A DNA stretch of 64,000 nt from Granulicella paludicola (GCF_025685545.1 NZ_JAGSYC010000017.1:26439-90438), one strand, 5' to 3'. Shown: positions 53,027-61,988, counted from the first letter of the stretch. Translations and numbers: made by a program. The notes: generated by a model from the sequence alone, not told the origin.

Positions 53027-53419
53027 ATGCTGATCTCAGAATTTGCACTCAAGACCGGTCTTTCCCGCGAAACGGTGCGTTTCTATGTGCGGCTCGGCTT
53101 GCTCCATCCACAAACAACGCTCAAGGGCGGACGAAATCCTTACCAGCTCTTCAGGCCAGAAGATGTTGCCACTGCTGAACTCATCCGTATCGGCCAGGCA
53201 CTTGGGCTTTCTCTCAAGGAAATCGCAGCTCTGATGGAGAAACGACGCAAAGGCAAACTTCCCCTGAAGGGCAGGATAGAGATGATGAGGGCGCAGCTCG
53301 CGCGATTGAATCGAAAGGCGGTTGAACTCGATAGACTGCGGGCCTACGTGCGTGCCAAGATCGAGTGGCAGGAAGATGGGGAGAAGGGCCCTGAGCCGAC
53401 CCTTGAGCTTGCAACATAG
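53027..53419 (+). CDS. MerR-family transcriptional regulator
   Basis: A 130-residue regulator: winged helix-turn-helix MLISEFALKTGLSRETVRFYVRLGLL, then the wing (QLFRPEDVATAELIRIG), then a long dimerising coiled coil (LKEIAALMEKRRKGKL, then ARLNRKAVELDRLRAYVRA). There are no paired cysteines for metal binding at the end of the coil, so the signal is probably an organic compound. It faces the aldo/keto reductase gene and probably controls the 19-base-spacer promoter in the gap. Confidence 0.9.
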   Translation: MLISEFALKTGLSRETVRFYVRLGLLHPQTTLKGGRNPYQLFRPEDVATAELIRIGQALGLSLKEIAALMEKRRKGKLPLKGRIEMMRAQLARLNRKAVELDRLRAYVRAKIEWQEDGEKGPEPTLELAT

Positions 53420-53529
53420 CCGAGAACCACCTCACGAAATGAGATGAGTCTCGGAGCGTCTTCAGAGTGCGCTAAACGCCTCGTCTCCGGCCAAGAGTGG
53501 ACCGTCCTCGATCAGAGATCTGCCGTGTG

Positions 53530-53700
53530 CTAAAGCCACATTGCAAGAGTTCGAACCACTCTCACCACCTCAACAGTTTCTTCGTGGTCCTCGCGGCAGC
53601 CGCTAGGTCTCCTTTGGGGAGAAATCAAATGCTGCTTTTCGTAGTGACGCAAGACGATTACACTCGCGCCCGTTCGCTTTGCGAGTTCACCAATCCGCAT
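53530..53700 (-). pseudogene. MerR-family regulator, truncated by a frameshift
   Basis: The product begins MRIGELAKRTGASVIVLRHYEKQ, a good MerR N-terminus, and continues to VRTLAMWL, where it stops. The neighbouring frame then reads LQCGFSTRQISD, the usual next helix of a MerR protein. A single-base shift therefore cuts off the rest, including the effector/dimer coiled coil. A MerR-type operator precedes it, so the truncated DNA-binding domain could still be made. Confidence 0.72.
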
Positions 53701-53715
53701 ATCGTCTCCATTCAC

Positions 53716-53746
53716 ACTAAGGCCCTGACACTAGTGTCAATGTCAA
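53716..53746 (-). promoter_or_regulatory. MerR-type promoter with a perfect palindrome
   Basis: Minus strand: TTGACA (53741-53746), a 19-base spacer, then a weak -10 (CTTAGT, 53716-53721). The spacer contains the perfect 14-bp palindrome TGACACTAGTGTCA (53726-53739). It lies just upstream of the truncated MerR gene. Confidence 0.62.
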
Positions 53747-53816
53747 GGATTTCCGCTCCTGTTTCCGAACGTTTTGCGTTGGGTCAGGCACTGCCGAAAC
53801 GCCCAACGTTCCTACT

Positions 53817-53847
53817 GCGATACCGCCAAAGACTGCGGCGGTATCGC
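53817..53847 (-). terminator. Hairpin after the alpha/beta hydrolase gene
   Basis: Perfect 11-bp arms GCGATACCGCC and GGCGGTATCGC around a 9-base loop lie 15 bases beyond the stop of the minus-strand hydrolase gene. No clear T-run follows, so termination strength is uncertain. Confidence 0.6.
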
Positions 53848-53861
53848 AATGGTCTTTGTCC

Positions 53862-54662
53862 TTATTTCAAGGAGCTGGCTGCCTTTTCGATAAACCCGGA
53901 AACATCAGTAGGGTGGCTTAGCATCGCGAGATGGCCCGAAGCTAATGTGAGGGTTGTCGCCTTCATGCGTGCTGCCATGTTCGCTTCCAGCGTGGGTGAA
54001 ATGGCCCTGTCGTTGCTGTCGATGATGTACCAGTCGGGTAGGTTCTTCCAAGCCACTTGTGTAACGGGCGCACTAAACGCATTCGCGGCGGAGATGGGCC
54101 CCTGTGTCGCAGCGAGTTGAACTTGCTGGGCAACAGGCAAATCCTGCGCAAAGTCGGCCGCGACTCCAGCAGTCGAGAGTGACAGAAAGCCTGAGGCGTC
54201 CGGCACAAGATCTCCAACGATAGGAGTTGCTGCAACGGTGCCGTTCAGGCTCAGAGCCGATTCGCCGGTATCCGGGCCGTATGCACCGACAAAGACCAGA
54301 CCCGCAACCTTGGGATCGATGCCTGCTTGCGTGATGACGACTCCGCCATAGGAGTGACCCACCAGAACGACCCTGCCAGTCTCACGAGCGAGTGCTCTCT
54401 GAACCACTGCTGCGTCGTCAGCTAGAGAGGTGAGCGGCAACTGCACTGCTGTTACGTTGTATCCATCTGCGGTCAGATTGGTGATCACCTCATTCCAAGA
54501 CGAACCATCCGCCCAGGCTCCATGGACAAGCAGGACGTTTGTGACGCCGGTGGGACCCGCAGCATGGACTGGCGCAGCACCCTGCGATGAGCAGCCGGCG
54601 AGAGCTACCGCGAACGACGCAAGAACAAACCCGCAATTTTTCAATAAAGAGGAAGCAAACAT
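53862..54662 (-). CDS. Alpha/beta hydrolase, lipoprotein-type signal
   Basis: A 266-residue protein with an N-terminal lipoprotein-like signal ending ALAGCSS. The hydrolase core has HGAWADGSSW (oxyanion-hole HG), the nucleophile GHSYGG and the late His in SGHLAMLSHP. It resembles the alpha/beta hydrolase at 60174 in sequence layout (GHSYGG / SHAYGG and the following GDDPKV / GIDPKV), so the two are probably paralogues. Likely an esterase or salicylate-type hydrolase; substrate not known. Confidence 0.88.
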   Translation of the reverse strand: MFASSLLKNCGFVLASFAVALAGCSSQGAAPVHAAGPTGVTNVLLVHGAWADGSSWNEVITNLTADGYNVTAVQLPLTSLADDAAVVQRALARETGRVVLVGHSYGGVVITQAGIDPKVAGLVFVGAYGPDTGESALSLNGTVAATPIVGDLVPDASGFLSLSTAGVAADFAQDLPVAQQVQLAATQGPISAANAFSAPVTQVAWKNLPDWYIIDSNDRAISPTLEANMAARMKATTLTLASGHLAMLSHPTDVSGFIEKAASSLK

Positions 54663-54739
54663 CAGATGTACCTTTCCGGTGCTAGTAGAGCGTTGTGCAA
54701 TTTCGGCACGCTTGAAAACAGAGGCGTACCGTTTTCGGC

Positions 54740-55195
54740 TCAGCGAAGGGCTACGAAGGCGAGGACGATCGCGAGAACGTCTTCGAGCAGAGCGGCAGGC
54801 AGGTCTCGGCCAAATGCTTTCGCAAGCAGGGCCCTGCCTTTGGCACCGGCGAAGGTCCCAACGACGCTGCCCGCGATACCGGCGACTGCGCCAAGTACGA
54901 GGCTGCTGTGTGAGAGTCCAATGGCCGAGCCGGTGAGCGCACCCATAACGACACGCGCGCCAAACTGCGGCGGCACGAGACGGCTGGGAGTCTTTGGCAT
55001 CTTGTCGTTTACAACCTCGAAGAGGGCCAGCGCCGTGGTGATGTATGCGGTGATGCGGTTGCCAAGAAACGAGAGCCAGGTTCCTTGCAGAGGAAGGTGC
55101 CCTGTATTTGCGGCCCAGCTAACGGCGGCAAGACCAACGAGCGCGCGAAGTCCACACGCGATACCCACGACGAAGGCGGCGATTACGAACGGCAT
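54740..55195 (-). CDS. DUF4126-family membrane protein
   Basis: A 151-residue protein with about four hydrophobic segments and glycine-rich turns (IACGLRALVGLAAVSW, then LGAVAGIAGSVVGTFAGAKG). This matches the DUF4126 pattern (glycine-zipper-like membrane protein). A TetR-type palindrome lies in the gap just upstream, and the same palindrome sits before the adjacent TetR gene, so the regulator probably controls this gene. Function unknown. Confidence 0.8.
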   Translation of the reverse strand: MPFVIAAFVVGIACGLRALVGLAAVSWAANTGHLPLQGTWLSFLGNRITAYITTALALFEVVNDKMPKTPSRLVPPQFGARVVMGALTGSAIGLSHSSLVLGAVAGIAGSVVGTFAGAKGRALLAKAFGRDLPAALLEDVLAIVLAFVALR

Positions 55196-55258
55196 GTCAT
55201 TCTCCTTGAAGCGGCAATTCGATGAATCGCCAGTAATGGGCTAAGCCCGTTTAGGTTG

Positions 55259-55276
55259 CTACCTATTAGTAGGTAG
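55259..55276. promoter_or_regulatory. TetR operator before the DUF4126 gene
   Basis: CTACCTATTAGTAGGTAG is a near-perfect 18-bp palindrome (one mismatched pair) about 64 bases before the DUF4126 start. It shares its core with the site before the TetR gene. Confidence 0.7.
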
Positions 55277-55318
55277 ATATGCCGCCGAGAGAAATTCTCC
55301 CTTCGCTACCTGAGCGCT

Positions 55319-55897
55319 TCATCTCTCTGGCTGAAAACGCTCCAAAGCTCCTTTGGTGATGGAACTGAAGATCTCTGGAGATCCAAGCGCCCGCGCAGAG
55401 ATCATGGCTCCGTGTACGAGCGCTACGAAACTCTGCGCTTCTACTTCCGCACTTTGCTCCAGGTGAACCGAGCCGTTACGCGCCCCTTCCTTCAAGGTGG
55501 TCCTAATCCAGGAGACGAGGTACTTGAAGTGCAGCTGGACCTCCGCCTGGATCTGCTCAGGAAGTGCCGGAAGTTCCGCACTGAGCAGCGCGGCGATGCA
55601 GATCGGTCGGCTGTTGCTCTTGACGCACTCAGCCCAGTATTGGACATAGAGCTTGATGCGTTGCAACGGGTCGGCGATGCTTTGATCGAGACCGCCAGCA
55701 GCCTCCGCCAGCTTTGCCCGATACTCTTTGAGCGTTGCAACGACGAGATCGACCTTCGACGGAAAGTGATGATGAATACTTGCTTTGCGGATACCCACTG
55801 TCTCGGCGATATCGGCGTAGCTGAAACCGAAGTACCCTCTGTCGGCAATCAGATCGTGTGCCATTTCGCGTATTCGGACGGCAGTGTTGTTCTCCAT
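55319..55897 (-). CDS. TetR-family transcriptional regulator
   Basis: A 192-residue protein from ATG 55897 (MENNTAVRIREMAHDLIADRG); upstream ATGs at 55903 and 55942 are possible. The N-terminal helix-turn-helix is clear: YADIAETVGIRKASIHHHFPSKVDLV. The ligand-binding domain is helical with a conserved-looking AECVKSNSRPICIAALLSAEL. Two palindromes with core CCTAYTAGTAGG, one before this gene and one before the DUF4126 gene, indicate autoregulation and control of that membrane protein. Confidence 0.9.
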   Translation of the reverse strand: MENNTAVRIREMAHDLIADRGYFGFSYADIAETVGIRKASIHHHFPSKVDLVVATLKEYRAKLAEAAGGLDQSIADPLQRIKLYVQYWAECVKSNSRPICIAALLSAELPALPEQIQAEVQLHFKYLVSWIRTTLKEGARNGSVHLEQSAEVEAQSFVALVHGAMISARALGSPEIFSSITKGALERFQPER

Positions 55898-55907
55898 AAA
55901 CATCAGA

Positions 55908-55922
55908 CTACCTACTAGTAGG
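55908..55922. promoter_or_regulatory. TetR operator before its own gene
   Basis: CTACCTACTAGTAGG contains the perfect 12-bp palindrome CCTACTAGTAGG. It lies 11 bases upstream of the preferred start of the TetR gene, a position that fits autorepression. Confidence 0.72.
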
Positions 55923-56004
55923 CGTGGATGCAAATCTTGCACAGATGTGACTTAGTGTCTGACACCAGATTGGAGACAGCTCGTCCTTCATCTGGATTGA
56001 AAGA

Positions 56005-56814
56005 TCAACGCTTCCCTCCGATACCAAACGATTTCGCAATGGTCGCCCGCCACAGAGACTCGGGTAACAACCGGTAGAGAACAGAAGCGCCCTGCGTTTT
56101 CACTGGATATCGAAGCCGCTGTGTCCCATCCGTGGCGGCCTTGAAGATCGCTTCAGCCACACCGCGCGGACTCGGAAGAGAGGAAGTAGGGCCAGCGCTT
56201 TCTTGGAATACTGCTTCTGCTGCTCCGAGGTTGGGCTGGTACGCCTTATGTTGTGCAAAGTCCTGCCGGAAGTTGGTCTTAATCCCGCCGGGCTCTACGA
56301 GCTTTATTCGGATGTTGAATGGAAGCAGCTCATAATAGAGCGATTCGCTCAACCCTTCTATCGCAAACTTTCCGGCACAGTATGGAGATATGAAGGGCAC
56401 TCCGAACGTTCCGACAACCGACGAAACGTTCACGATGACGCCACCTCTTTGCTCCCGAAACGAAGGCATGATGCTTTGAATGACTCGGACCGCGCCGAAG
56501 ACATTTGTTTGAAAATGCGCTTCGAAGTCTTCCATAGGAATCGCTTCTAAAGGGCCGGCAAGGCCGACGCCTGCATTGTTGACGACGACATCGATCTTGC
56601 CCGCAAGCCGAAGCGCCTCCGCGATTGCGAACTGAACGGAATCGTGGTTTGCCACGTCTAGGGGCAACCGAATTACTTCGTTTCTGGTGCTCCAGGCGCC
56701 CAGTTTTTCTGGTGAGCGGGCGGTGGCACAGACTCTCCACCCTTTTTCGAAGAAGTATTCGGCAGTAGCTTCGCCGATGCCGCTTGATGCGCCTGTGATC
56801 AAGACCGTCCTCAT
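56005..56814 (-). CDS. Short-chain dehydrogenase/reductase
   Basis: A 269-residue NAD(P)-dependent oxidoreductase. The cofactor motif is TGASSGIGEAT (7-17), with NNAGVG near 89. The catalytic Ser-Tyr-Lys set appears in VSSVVGTFGVPFISPYCAGKFA. It is a classical SDR, probably acting on a small alcohol or ketone. It is divergent from the TetR gene at 56963, and a near-palindrome in the gap suggests local repression. Confidence 0.92.
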   Translation of the reverse strand: MRTVLITGASSGIGEATAEYFFEKGWRVCATARSPEKLGAWSTRNEVIRLPLDVANHDSVQFAIAEALRLAGKIDVVVNNAGVGLAGPLEAIPMEDFEAHFQTNVFGAVRVIQSIMPSFREQRGGVIVNVSSVVGTFGVPFISPYCAGKFAIEGLSESLYYELLPFNIRIKLVEPGGIKTNFRQDFAQHKAYQPNLGAAEAVFQESAGPTSSLPSPRGVAEAIFKAATDGTQRLRYPVKTQGASVLYRLLPESLWRATIAKSFGIGGKR

Positions 56815-56829
56815 CGATTCTCCTAATTA

Positions 56830-56845
56830 TGGATAAGATAATCCA
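56830..56845. promoter_or_regulatory. Candidate TetR operator between SDR and TetR genes
   Basis: TGGATAAGATAATCCA has 5-bp perfect arms (TGGAT / ATCCA) with two mismatched pairs inside. It sits 16 bases before the SDR start. Confidence 0.5.
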
Positions 56846-56962
56846 GAATCAGAGAAGATGCTTTAAATCGTTCCAATGAGATTGTGCCCGAGGCTGATGA
56901 GGCTTCGGCTGCGGCGAGAGTTGTAGTCATCTCCGCGATAATGGAAACAAGAGGTGAACCCA

Positions 56963-57547
56963 GTGGCGAGACATAAGGAGTTCGATCAGGAAGCCGCGCT
57001 GCGCGGAGCCATCACCGCATTCGGGCGAAAGGGATTCACGGCGACTTCTACTGAGGACCTGATGACCTCTATGAATGTCGGACGCCAAAGCATGTATGAC
57101 ACCTTCGGGGACAAGCGTGAACTGTTCCTCAAGGCGCTTGCGCTCTATTCCCAAGAAAACATGGGTGCGATCGCGAAAGAACTGCGCAAGCCAGGTTCTG
57201 GGTTGACGAACATTCGCGATGCCCTGCTGCTCTTCACCGAGCGGTCAGACATCGATCCGACAGATGGCTGTATGGGGATTAACGCGCTATGCGAGTTCGG
57301 GCTGCAGGATCACGAAGTTTTGCAGGCTGCTGACGGCGGGGGAAATACGAAAGCCACGCGCCAGCTTTTGTTGAAGAACCTGAGACGCGCCAGGGCGGCG
57401 GGAGAACTGAGAGATGACGCCGATATCACTGCGCTCGCGGATTTCTTTGACAACACGCTCGCTGGCCTTAGAATTTCGGCGCGAGCGGGAAAGACCCGAG
57501 CAGCGCTCAGACGAATTGTCCAAGTTGCTTTCACAGCATTTCAATAG
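56963..57547 (+). CDS. TetR-family transcriptional regulator
   Basis: A 194-residue regulator. GTG 56963 (MARHKEFDQE) is chosen because AGAGG lies nine bases upstream; GTG 56954 is an alternative. Helix-turn-helix: FTATSTEDLMTSMNVGRQSMYDTFGDK. The C-terminal domain is helical and carries LLLFTERSDIDPTDGCMGINALCEFG. This N-terminal type (MARxKEFDxxxAL) is common among TetR proteins controlling adjacent SDRs and monooxygenases. It faces the SDR gene. Confidence 0.9.
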   Translation: MARHKEFDQEAALRGAITAFGRKGFTATSTEDLMTSMNVGRQSMYDTFGDKRELFLKALALYSQENMGAIAKELRKPGSGLTNIRDALLLFTERSDIDPTDGCMGINALCEFGLQDHEVLQAADGGGNTKATRQLLLKNLRRARAAGELRDDADITALADFFDNTLAGLRISARAGKTRAALRRIVQVAFTAFQ

Positions 57548-57818
57548 GAATGGCCTGTCCGCAGCAATGACACATGGATAAGCAGCCCCGAAAATACGCT
57601 CCTTATCGCAGCTCCGAAGCGTTACAGGGGAAAGTTTAGAAGGAAGAGCCAGGCTGTTTGAAACTAAACAGATCACCAGTCACAAGCTAGGAGACGTGCT
57701 CCTCATCGCGTGAGGGTTACTGACGAGAAGGCGACTTCTCGTTACTAATGATTGACTATAGTTGGCCTATAAAGTGTTTCAAGGAATGCTCTTGCGCCGC
57801 TCGTAAGCTCGCTTGATT
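57548..57818. other. Gap of 271 bases, nothing seen
   Basis: Between the convergent TetR and CPBP genes. No strong hairpin, tRNA or coding signal was seen. Confidence 0.3.
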
Positions 57819-58691
57819 CTAGAAGGAATTCTGCAATCCCCAGAAATTAAGTCCATGAACGAGGACGGCGGGTAGCAGGCTCTTGGTGCGCTGGGTAATG
57901 TATCCCCAGAGGAGTCCATGAGGAACTAACGTCGCCAGCTTAATGAAGTACAGGAGAATCACTTTTCCATCTTTTGTGTGGGGGTAAGAACTTGGGATGT
58001 GAATGCATACCCAGAGCAAGGTGGCTGTGACGAATCCCATTCCTTGGTCTTGAAAGAGCGCGCTCAGTCTGGTTTGGAGCAGCATTCGGGTGAATTCTTC
58101 CGCAAGTGCAGCACAGATGATCCCTGTGATAAGTGTTCCGACTATCCCGTTTTGCTCGATGTAATCGTGCCAGATGATCGTCTCTTTTGCTGTAGTAACA
58201 GCGATGCTTCCCCAGAGCAGATGGATCAAGAGAGGAAGATACCAATAGCGAAGATTGATTCCTAGTTCACCTGGCTTGTAACGGTAAAGGAAGATATAAA
58301 TGACGGCCAGAAAGATTGGATAGGTAAAGACGATCAATGTGATGAGAGCTAGCTTCGGAACCCCATGCATAGCGTCCCAAAGATCGCTGAAGCGGAAGTA
58401 CAGAAAGACTTGCCCAAGGAGGGTGCAAGCAAGGATTACGGCTGATTCCTGTGCCGAGGAATGGCGGATGGGAAAGCCGATGAAGGGCGATGGGCGGTGG
58501 TATACGACAATATCTGTGGCGAACGCGCAGAGCCAGACAGCGATGAGATAGGCAATGGCGTGGCCGGAATGATGCGTGAGATGCCCGCAGTATAGAACGC
58601 AGAGAGACGACCCGAGCGCAACTACGGTCGCTACTGGGTAAGTCCGGATGATGTGAAGTTGCTGACGGGCGCTTTTGGTAACAGCGTGCAT
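57819..58691 (-). CDS. CPBP-family membrane protease
   Basis: A 290-residue membrane protein of about eight hydrophobic segments. Catalytic-region motifs: AALAEEFTRMLL (EExxxR), LWVCIHIPSS (His) and VLVHGLNFWG (HxxN). It is a second CPBP/Abi-family protein in the window but diverges strongly from the one at 50918. Function may be peptide processing or toxin immunity. No peptide gene lies next to it. Confidence 0.85.
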   Translation of the reverse strand: MHAVTKSARQQLHIIRTYPVATVVALGSSLCVLYCGHLTHHSGHAIAYLIAVWLCAFATDIVVYHRPSPFIGFPIRHSSAQESAVILACTLLGQVFLYFRFSDLWDAMHGVPKLALITLIVFTYPIFLAVIYIFLYRYKPGELGINLRYWYLPLLIHLLWGSIAVTTAKETIIWHDYIEQNGIVGTLITGIICAALAEEFTRMLLQTRLSALFQDQGMGFVTATLLWVCIHIPSSYPHTKDGKVILLYFIKLATLVPHGLLWGYITQRTKSLLPAVLVHGLNFWGLQNSF

Positions 58692-58956
58692 AGGAGAGCA
58701 TCAGGTATTCGGCATTGCTTTTAGATTATGGCCGTAAAACAAACAGGAGACAACCAGACTCAACGGAACTGAAGAAGTGATGGACTAGTCCTGATAGACG
58801 CGCTTAGCGTCAATTTCGCATTGCTGATGAGAATGCGACTTTCGGGAATGTCCTTGCGTAGTTGACGTGAACGGCGTTTCTCGTTACTTACAGGTACGGA
58901 CGGGGCCGTCTTCGGTAAATGCAAACACCGCGTCCGCACATTCTCAAGCGACCAGT

Positions 58957-60036
58957 TTAGGGAAGGCGGGGATAGCTGGTGTAACCAGCAGCGCCCCCGC
59001 CGTAGAAAGTCGTTGGATCGGGTTCATTCAGCGCGGCTTGAAGCTGCAGCCGTCTTGGTAGATCCGGGTTAGCTAGAAACGCCCGACCGTACGCGATAGC
59101 GTCGGCGCGCCCCGTCCGCAACGCTTCCTCACCCTTCGGTCCGTCGTAACCGCCATTCACAACGTAAAGACCCTTCCAAAGTGCTCTCAGATGAGTTGAT
59201 AGGACAACAGCCTCCTCGCCGCTTCCGGTGCTGTCCTGCGCCTGCTCCACCACGTGGAGGTAACCGAGCCCAAAGTCGTTGAGCATTCCCGCTGCAACGG
59301 AGAAGGTGTCAAGTGGATTGTCGTCGCGCATGTCGTTGAAGTCGACGGTCGGAGAGATTCGCACACCCACCTGCTTGCTGTCCCAGACTTCTAGCACCCG
59401 TTCGACTGCTTGCTTGAGAAAGCGAGCTCGATTCGAAGCGGAACCTCCGTAATCATCGGTTCGCCGGTTCGTCCCTGTGCGGAGGAACTGATCGATCAAA
59501 TATCCATTCGCCGCGTGGATCTCGACCCCGTCGAATCCAGCTTGCTTCGCGTTGATAGCGGCACGCCGGTAGTCCGACAAGATCTCTTCGATCCCACTAG
59601 CGGTCAAAGCCACTGGCTCCGATACCTGAGCGGAACCGGTGGCAGTGTGCGTGTGCGCGTTGGCACGGATTGCCGACGGAGCAACGGGCTGAGCGTTATT
59701 TGGCAACAAGGACGAATGAGAGATTCGGCCGACATGCCACAACTGGAGGAAGATTCGGCCTCCGCTCTGGTGAACGGAATCGACGATTCGGCTCCACGCC
59801 CGCACTTGATCCGTGGAATGAATCCCAGGAGTGTTGCTGTAGCCTTTGCCCATCGGAGAGATCTGCGTCGCCTCGGTCACGATGAGTCCAGCCGAAGCTC
59901 GCTGCGAATAATAGGTCGCCGCAAATTCGCTTGGCACGCCGTTGTCGTCCGCGCGAGTGCGCGTAAGAGGGCCCATGAAGACGCGGTTTGCCAGAATCAA
60001 AGAGCCTAACTGAACTGGTTCGAAAAGGGTAGCCAT
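58957..60036 (-). CDS. Old yellow enzyme family alkene reductase
   Basis: A 359-residue FMN-dependent reductase of the NemA/OYE family. It shows LFEPVQLGSLILANRVFMGPLTRTRA at the barrel start, LQLWHVGRISH near 100, the substrate-binding His-Asn in GVEIHAANGYLIDQFLR near 180, the Tyr donor in TDDYGGS near 195, and the FMN phosphate loop ending GRAFLANPDLP. It would reduce activated C=C bonds or nitro groups. Its promoter lies in a 137-base gap before the downstream-facing hydrolase gene. It forms a stress-enzyme group with the three genes upstream. Confidence 0.93.
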   Translation of the reverse strand: MATLFEPVQLGSLILANRVFMGPLTRTRADDNGVPSEFAATYYSQRASAGLIVTEATQISPMGKGYSNTPGIHSTDQVRAWSRIVDSVHQSGGRIFLQLWHVGRISHSSLLPNNAQPVAPSAIRANAHTHTATGSAQVSEPVALTASGIEEILSDYRRAAINAKQAGFDGVEIHAANGYLIDQFLRTGTNRRTDDYGGSASNRARFLKQAVERVLEVWDSKQVGVRISPTVDFNDMRDDNPLDTFSVAAGMLNDFGLGYLHVVEQAQDSTGSGEEAVVLSTHLRALWKGLYVVNGGYDGPKGEEALRTGRADAIAYGRAFLANPDLPRRLQLQAALNEPDPTTFYGGGAAGYTSYPRLP

Positions 60037-60173
60037 GATTGCTCCAGTTGTTCGACAACGTAGTAGGTTGCTGTGATGGGCCGCAGATACAGAAATGATC
60101 AGGTCCGAAACTCCCGCTCGGTTCCTGCGCCGTAGTCAAAGCGGCGCAGGAACCTCTATTCAAGAAGCCGCCC

Positions 60174-60920
60174 TTACTTCGTGACAGCGCGGGCAGCCTG
60201 TTCGATCACATCGACCACGACGTCCGGGTAGGTGATAGGGATGGCATGCGATGAGTTCAGCTCAATGACGGTAGAGTGGGCTCGATCAGCTTCAAACCTA
60301 AACTCTTCCTGAGGAATGACGGGATCGAGCAGCGGCCTGATTTGCCAGCTTGGCTTGCTTGTCCATGCAGCCGAGGTCAGTGCGTCGCTGAGGGCTGTCG
60401 CTGCGATGGGACGTTGTGTGGCGATCATCAGCGCAAGCAACTCCTGAGGCACGTCGGCCGCAAGGAGATAGCCATACTTGTCGGCTTTTACAAGTACGTT
60501 CTTTCCGGTAGTTCCGTCGGGCAAAGTGTAGGGGATCAGATCGACGGATGATGCGAAGTCGCCGCCGGGGAACCGTTCGAGACAATCGTTGGTTGATTCT
60601 CCGACCCCTGGCATAGGGGAGCCCGCGTAGATAAGGGCCTTGACCTTTGGGTCGTCCCCTGCCTGGGTGATGACAGCCCCGCCATACGCGTGAGAGACGA
60701 GAATGATGGGCCCATCGATTGTGTCCAGCAGACTTTGCAGGTAGGCAGCGTCGACCAAGAGGCCCCGTAAAGGATTGGAGAAGACCCTGACCGGGAAACC
60801 GCCGCGCTGAAGCCCTTGGATCACGCCATGAGTCCAGAGCGAGGAGTCTTCGACAGCGCCATGCACAAGCACGACTGTCGGCTTAGATGAGTTCTGTTCT
60901 TTTTGCTTTTGAGTGTCCAT
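60174..60920 (-). CDS. Alpha/beta hydrolase
   Basis: ATG 60920 (MDTQKQKEQNSS) has AGGGAG upstream and gives a 248-residue cytoplasmic hydrolase; a longer frame to 61010 is unlikely. Core motifs: VLVHGAVEDSSLW (oxyanion hole), SHAYGGAVITQAG (nucleophile elbow, Ser in SHAYGG-type context) and LNSSHAIPIT (late His). It resembles the lipoprotein hydrolase at 53862. It is probably co-transcribed with the monooxygenase-like and decarboxylase-like genes upstream. Confidence 0.88.
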   Translation of the reverse strand: MDTQKQKEQNSSKPTVVLVHGAVEDSSLWTHGVIQGLQRGGFPVRVFSNPLRGLLVDAAYLQSLLDTIDGPIILVSHAYGGAVITQAGDDPKVKALIYAGSPMPGVGESTNDCLERFPGGDFASSVDLIPYTLPDGTTGKNVLVKADKYGYLLAADVPQELLALMIATQRPIAATALSDALTSAAWTSKPSWQIRPLLDPVIPQEEFRFEADRAHSTVIELNSSHAIPITYPDVVVDVIEQAARAVTK

Positions 60921-61048
60921 GATGAGTTGTTCTCCCTGGTATTGTTCCGTTGTGTTTGCCTGCTGCAGAGGGACAAAGTGGTAACAATCGGTATCTGAGT
61001 AGCGATCCAACGGCGCTTCGTCTCACAACGAAGCACCGTCTCTGGACC

Positions 61049-61348
61049 TCACTTCTGGGCAACCACCTCGAGCCGATAAACTTTAGGAGCGACGGAGAAC
61101 AGCTCCTCAGCCTTCTCCACGAGCTCCTGCCCCGCCTCGCCATTCAAATGAGCTTCGCGGGCACCTTCATCGTCGAAGGTGTCGAAGACACGATAGACCC
61201 CAGCTTCACCTTCGACCTTGGCAGCATGCCAGGACAGCGTTCCAGGTTCTTTTCTCACCAGACTGGCCTCCTTCTCCAGAAACGCCTCGACTTCCGATTC
61301 CTTCCCCGGTTTAGCCTTCAACTCAACAAGCAATGCGAACTTTGCCAT
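61049..61348 (-). CDS. Antibiotic biosynthesis monooxygenase (ABM)-domain protein
   Basis: A 99-residue ferredoxin-like fold protein: MAKFALLVELKAKPGKESEVEAFL, then EPGTLSWHAAKVEGEAGVYRVFDTF, then a helix (AREAHLNGEAGQELVEKA) and a final strand. This is the pattern of putative quinol monooxygenases (YgiN-like). It probably acts on small phenols or quinones without cofactor. It sits between the hydrolase and decarboxylase-like genes on the same strand, so the three may form an operon controlled by the TetR regulator at 62052. Confidence 0.88.
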   Translation of the reverse strand: MAKFALLVELKAKPGKESEVEAFLEKEASLVRKEPGTLSWHAAKVEGEAGVYRVFDTFDDEGAREAHLNGEAGQELVEKAEELFSVAPKVYRLEVVAQK

Positions 61349-61404
61349 TTCGATATTCCTTTCTTGATCAGTGGTGTGGTTGATGGTTCCGTCAGAACGA
61401 GGCT

Positions 61405-61959
61405 CTAGGCTTCCGACTGAAATGCCGGATCGAGTTCCGTATGGGAGATGTGATCCAGGTAATTGCTCATCGTCTTGAGTGCGACCCCGATCAGAACCTC
61501 AAGCACCTGATCCTTGCGATATCCGGCGGCGAGAAAGTTATCCATGACCTGCTCGCTCACGTGTCCGCGTTCCGTGACGATCTCCCTGGTGAGCGCGACA
61601 AGCGCCTGTAACTTCGGATCGGACACGGGCTCGTTGGCCCTCACCGCCGAAACGATCTCGGCCGGAGCATGCAGGAAGGCCTTCAGCACCGTGCTGTGTG
61701 CCGCGATGCAATAACCGCAGCGATTCTCAACGCTGGCGGAGAGCAGGATGATCTGGCGCTCCACTGCGCTAAGACTGCCCTTGTCAAAGGCTTTCTCCAA
61801 GGCCATATAGCCTTCGAGCAAGGCCGGAGAGTTTGCGAACACTCCAAAAAGGTTCGGAATGAACTTGAAGGACTTCTGAACGTTTTCCAGGAGCGGACGA
61901 GACTTCTCGGGGGCGGTTTCAAGATCAACCGGACTGAAGAGAGCTACTTGGGTATTCAT
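61405..61959 (-). CDS. Carboxymuconolactone decarboxylase/AhpD-like protein
   Basis: ATG 61959 (MNTQVALFSPVDLET), with GAAAGGAA upstream, gives 184 residues. The active-site pattern ENRCGYCIAAHSTVLKAF contains the CxxC and His of AhpD-type alkylhydroperoxidase-like proteins. The last third repeats helices typical of the CMD family. Likely role is peroxide or quinone stress defence. The promoter region contains two 18-bp TetR palindromes. Confidence 0.9.
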   Translation of the reverse strand: MNTQVALFSPVDLETAPEKSRPLLENVQKSFKFIPNLFGVFANSPALLEGYMALEKAFDKGSLSAVERQIILLSASVENRCGYCIAAHSTVLKAFLHAPAEIVSAVRANEPVSDPKLQALVALTREIVTERGHVSEQVMDNFLAAGYRKDQVLEVLIGVALKTMSNYLDHISHTELDPAFQSEA

Positions 61960-61988
61960 AGGTGTATTCCTTTCGAGAATCAAAGCAA

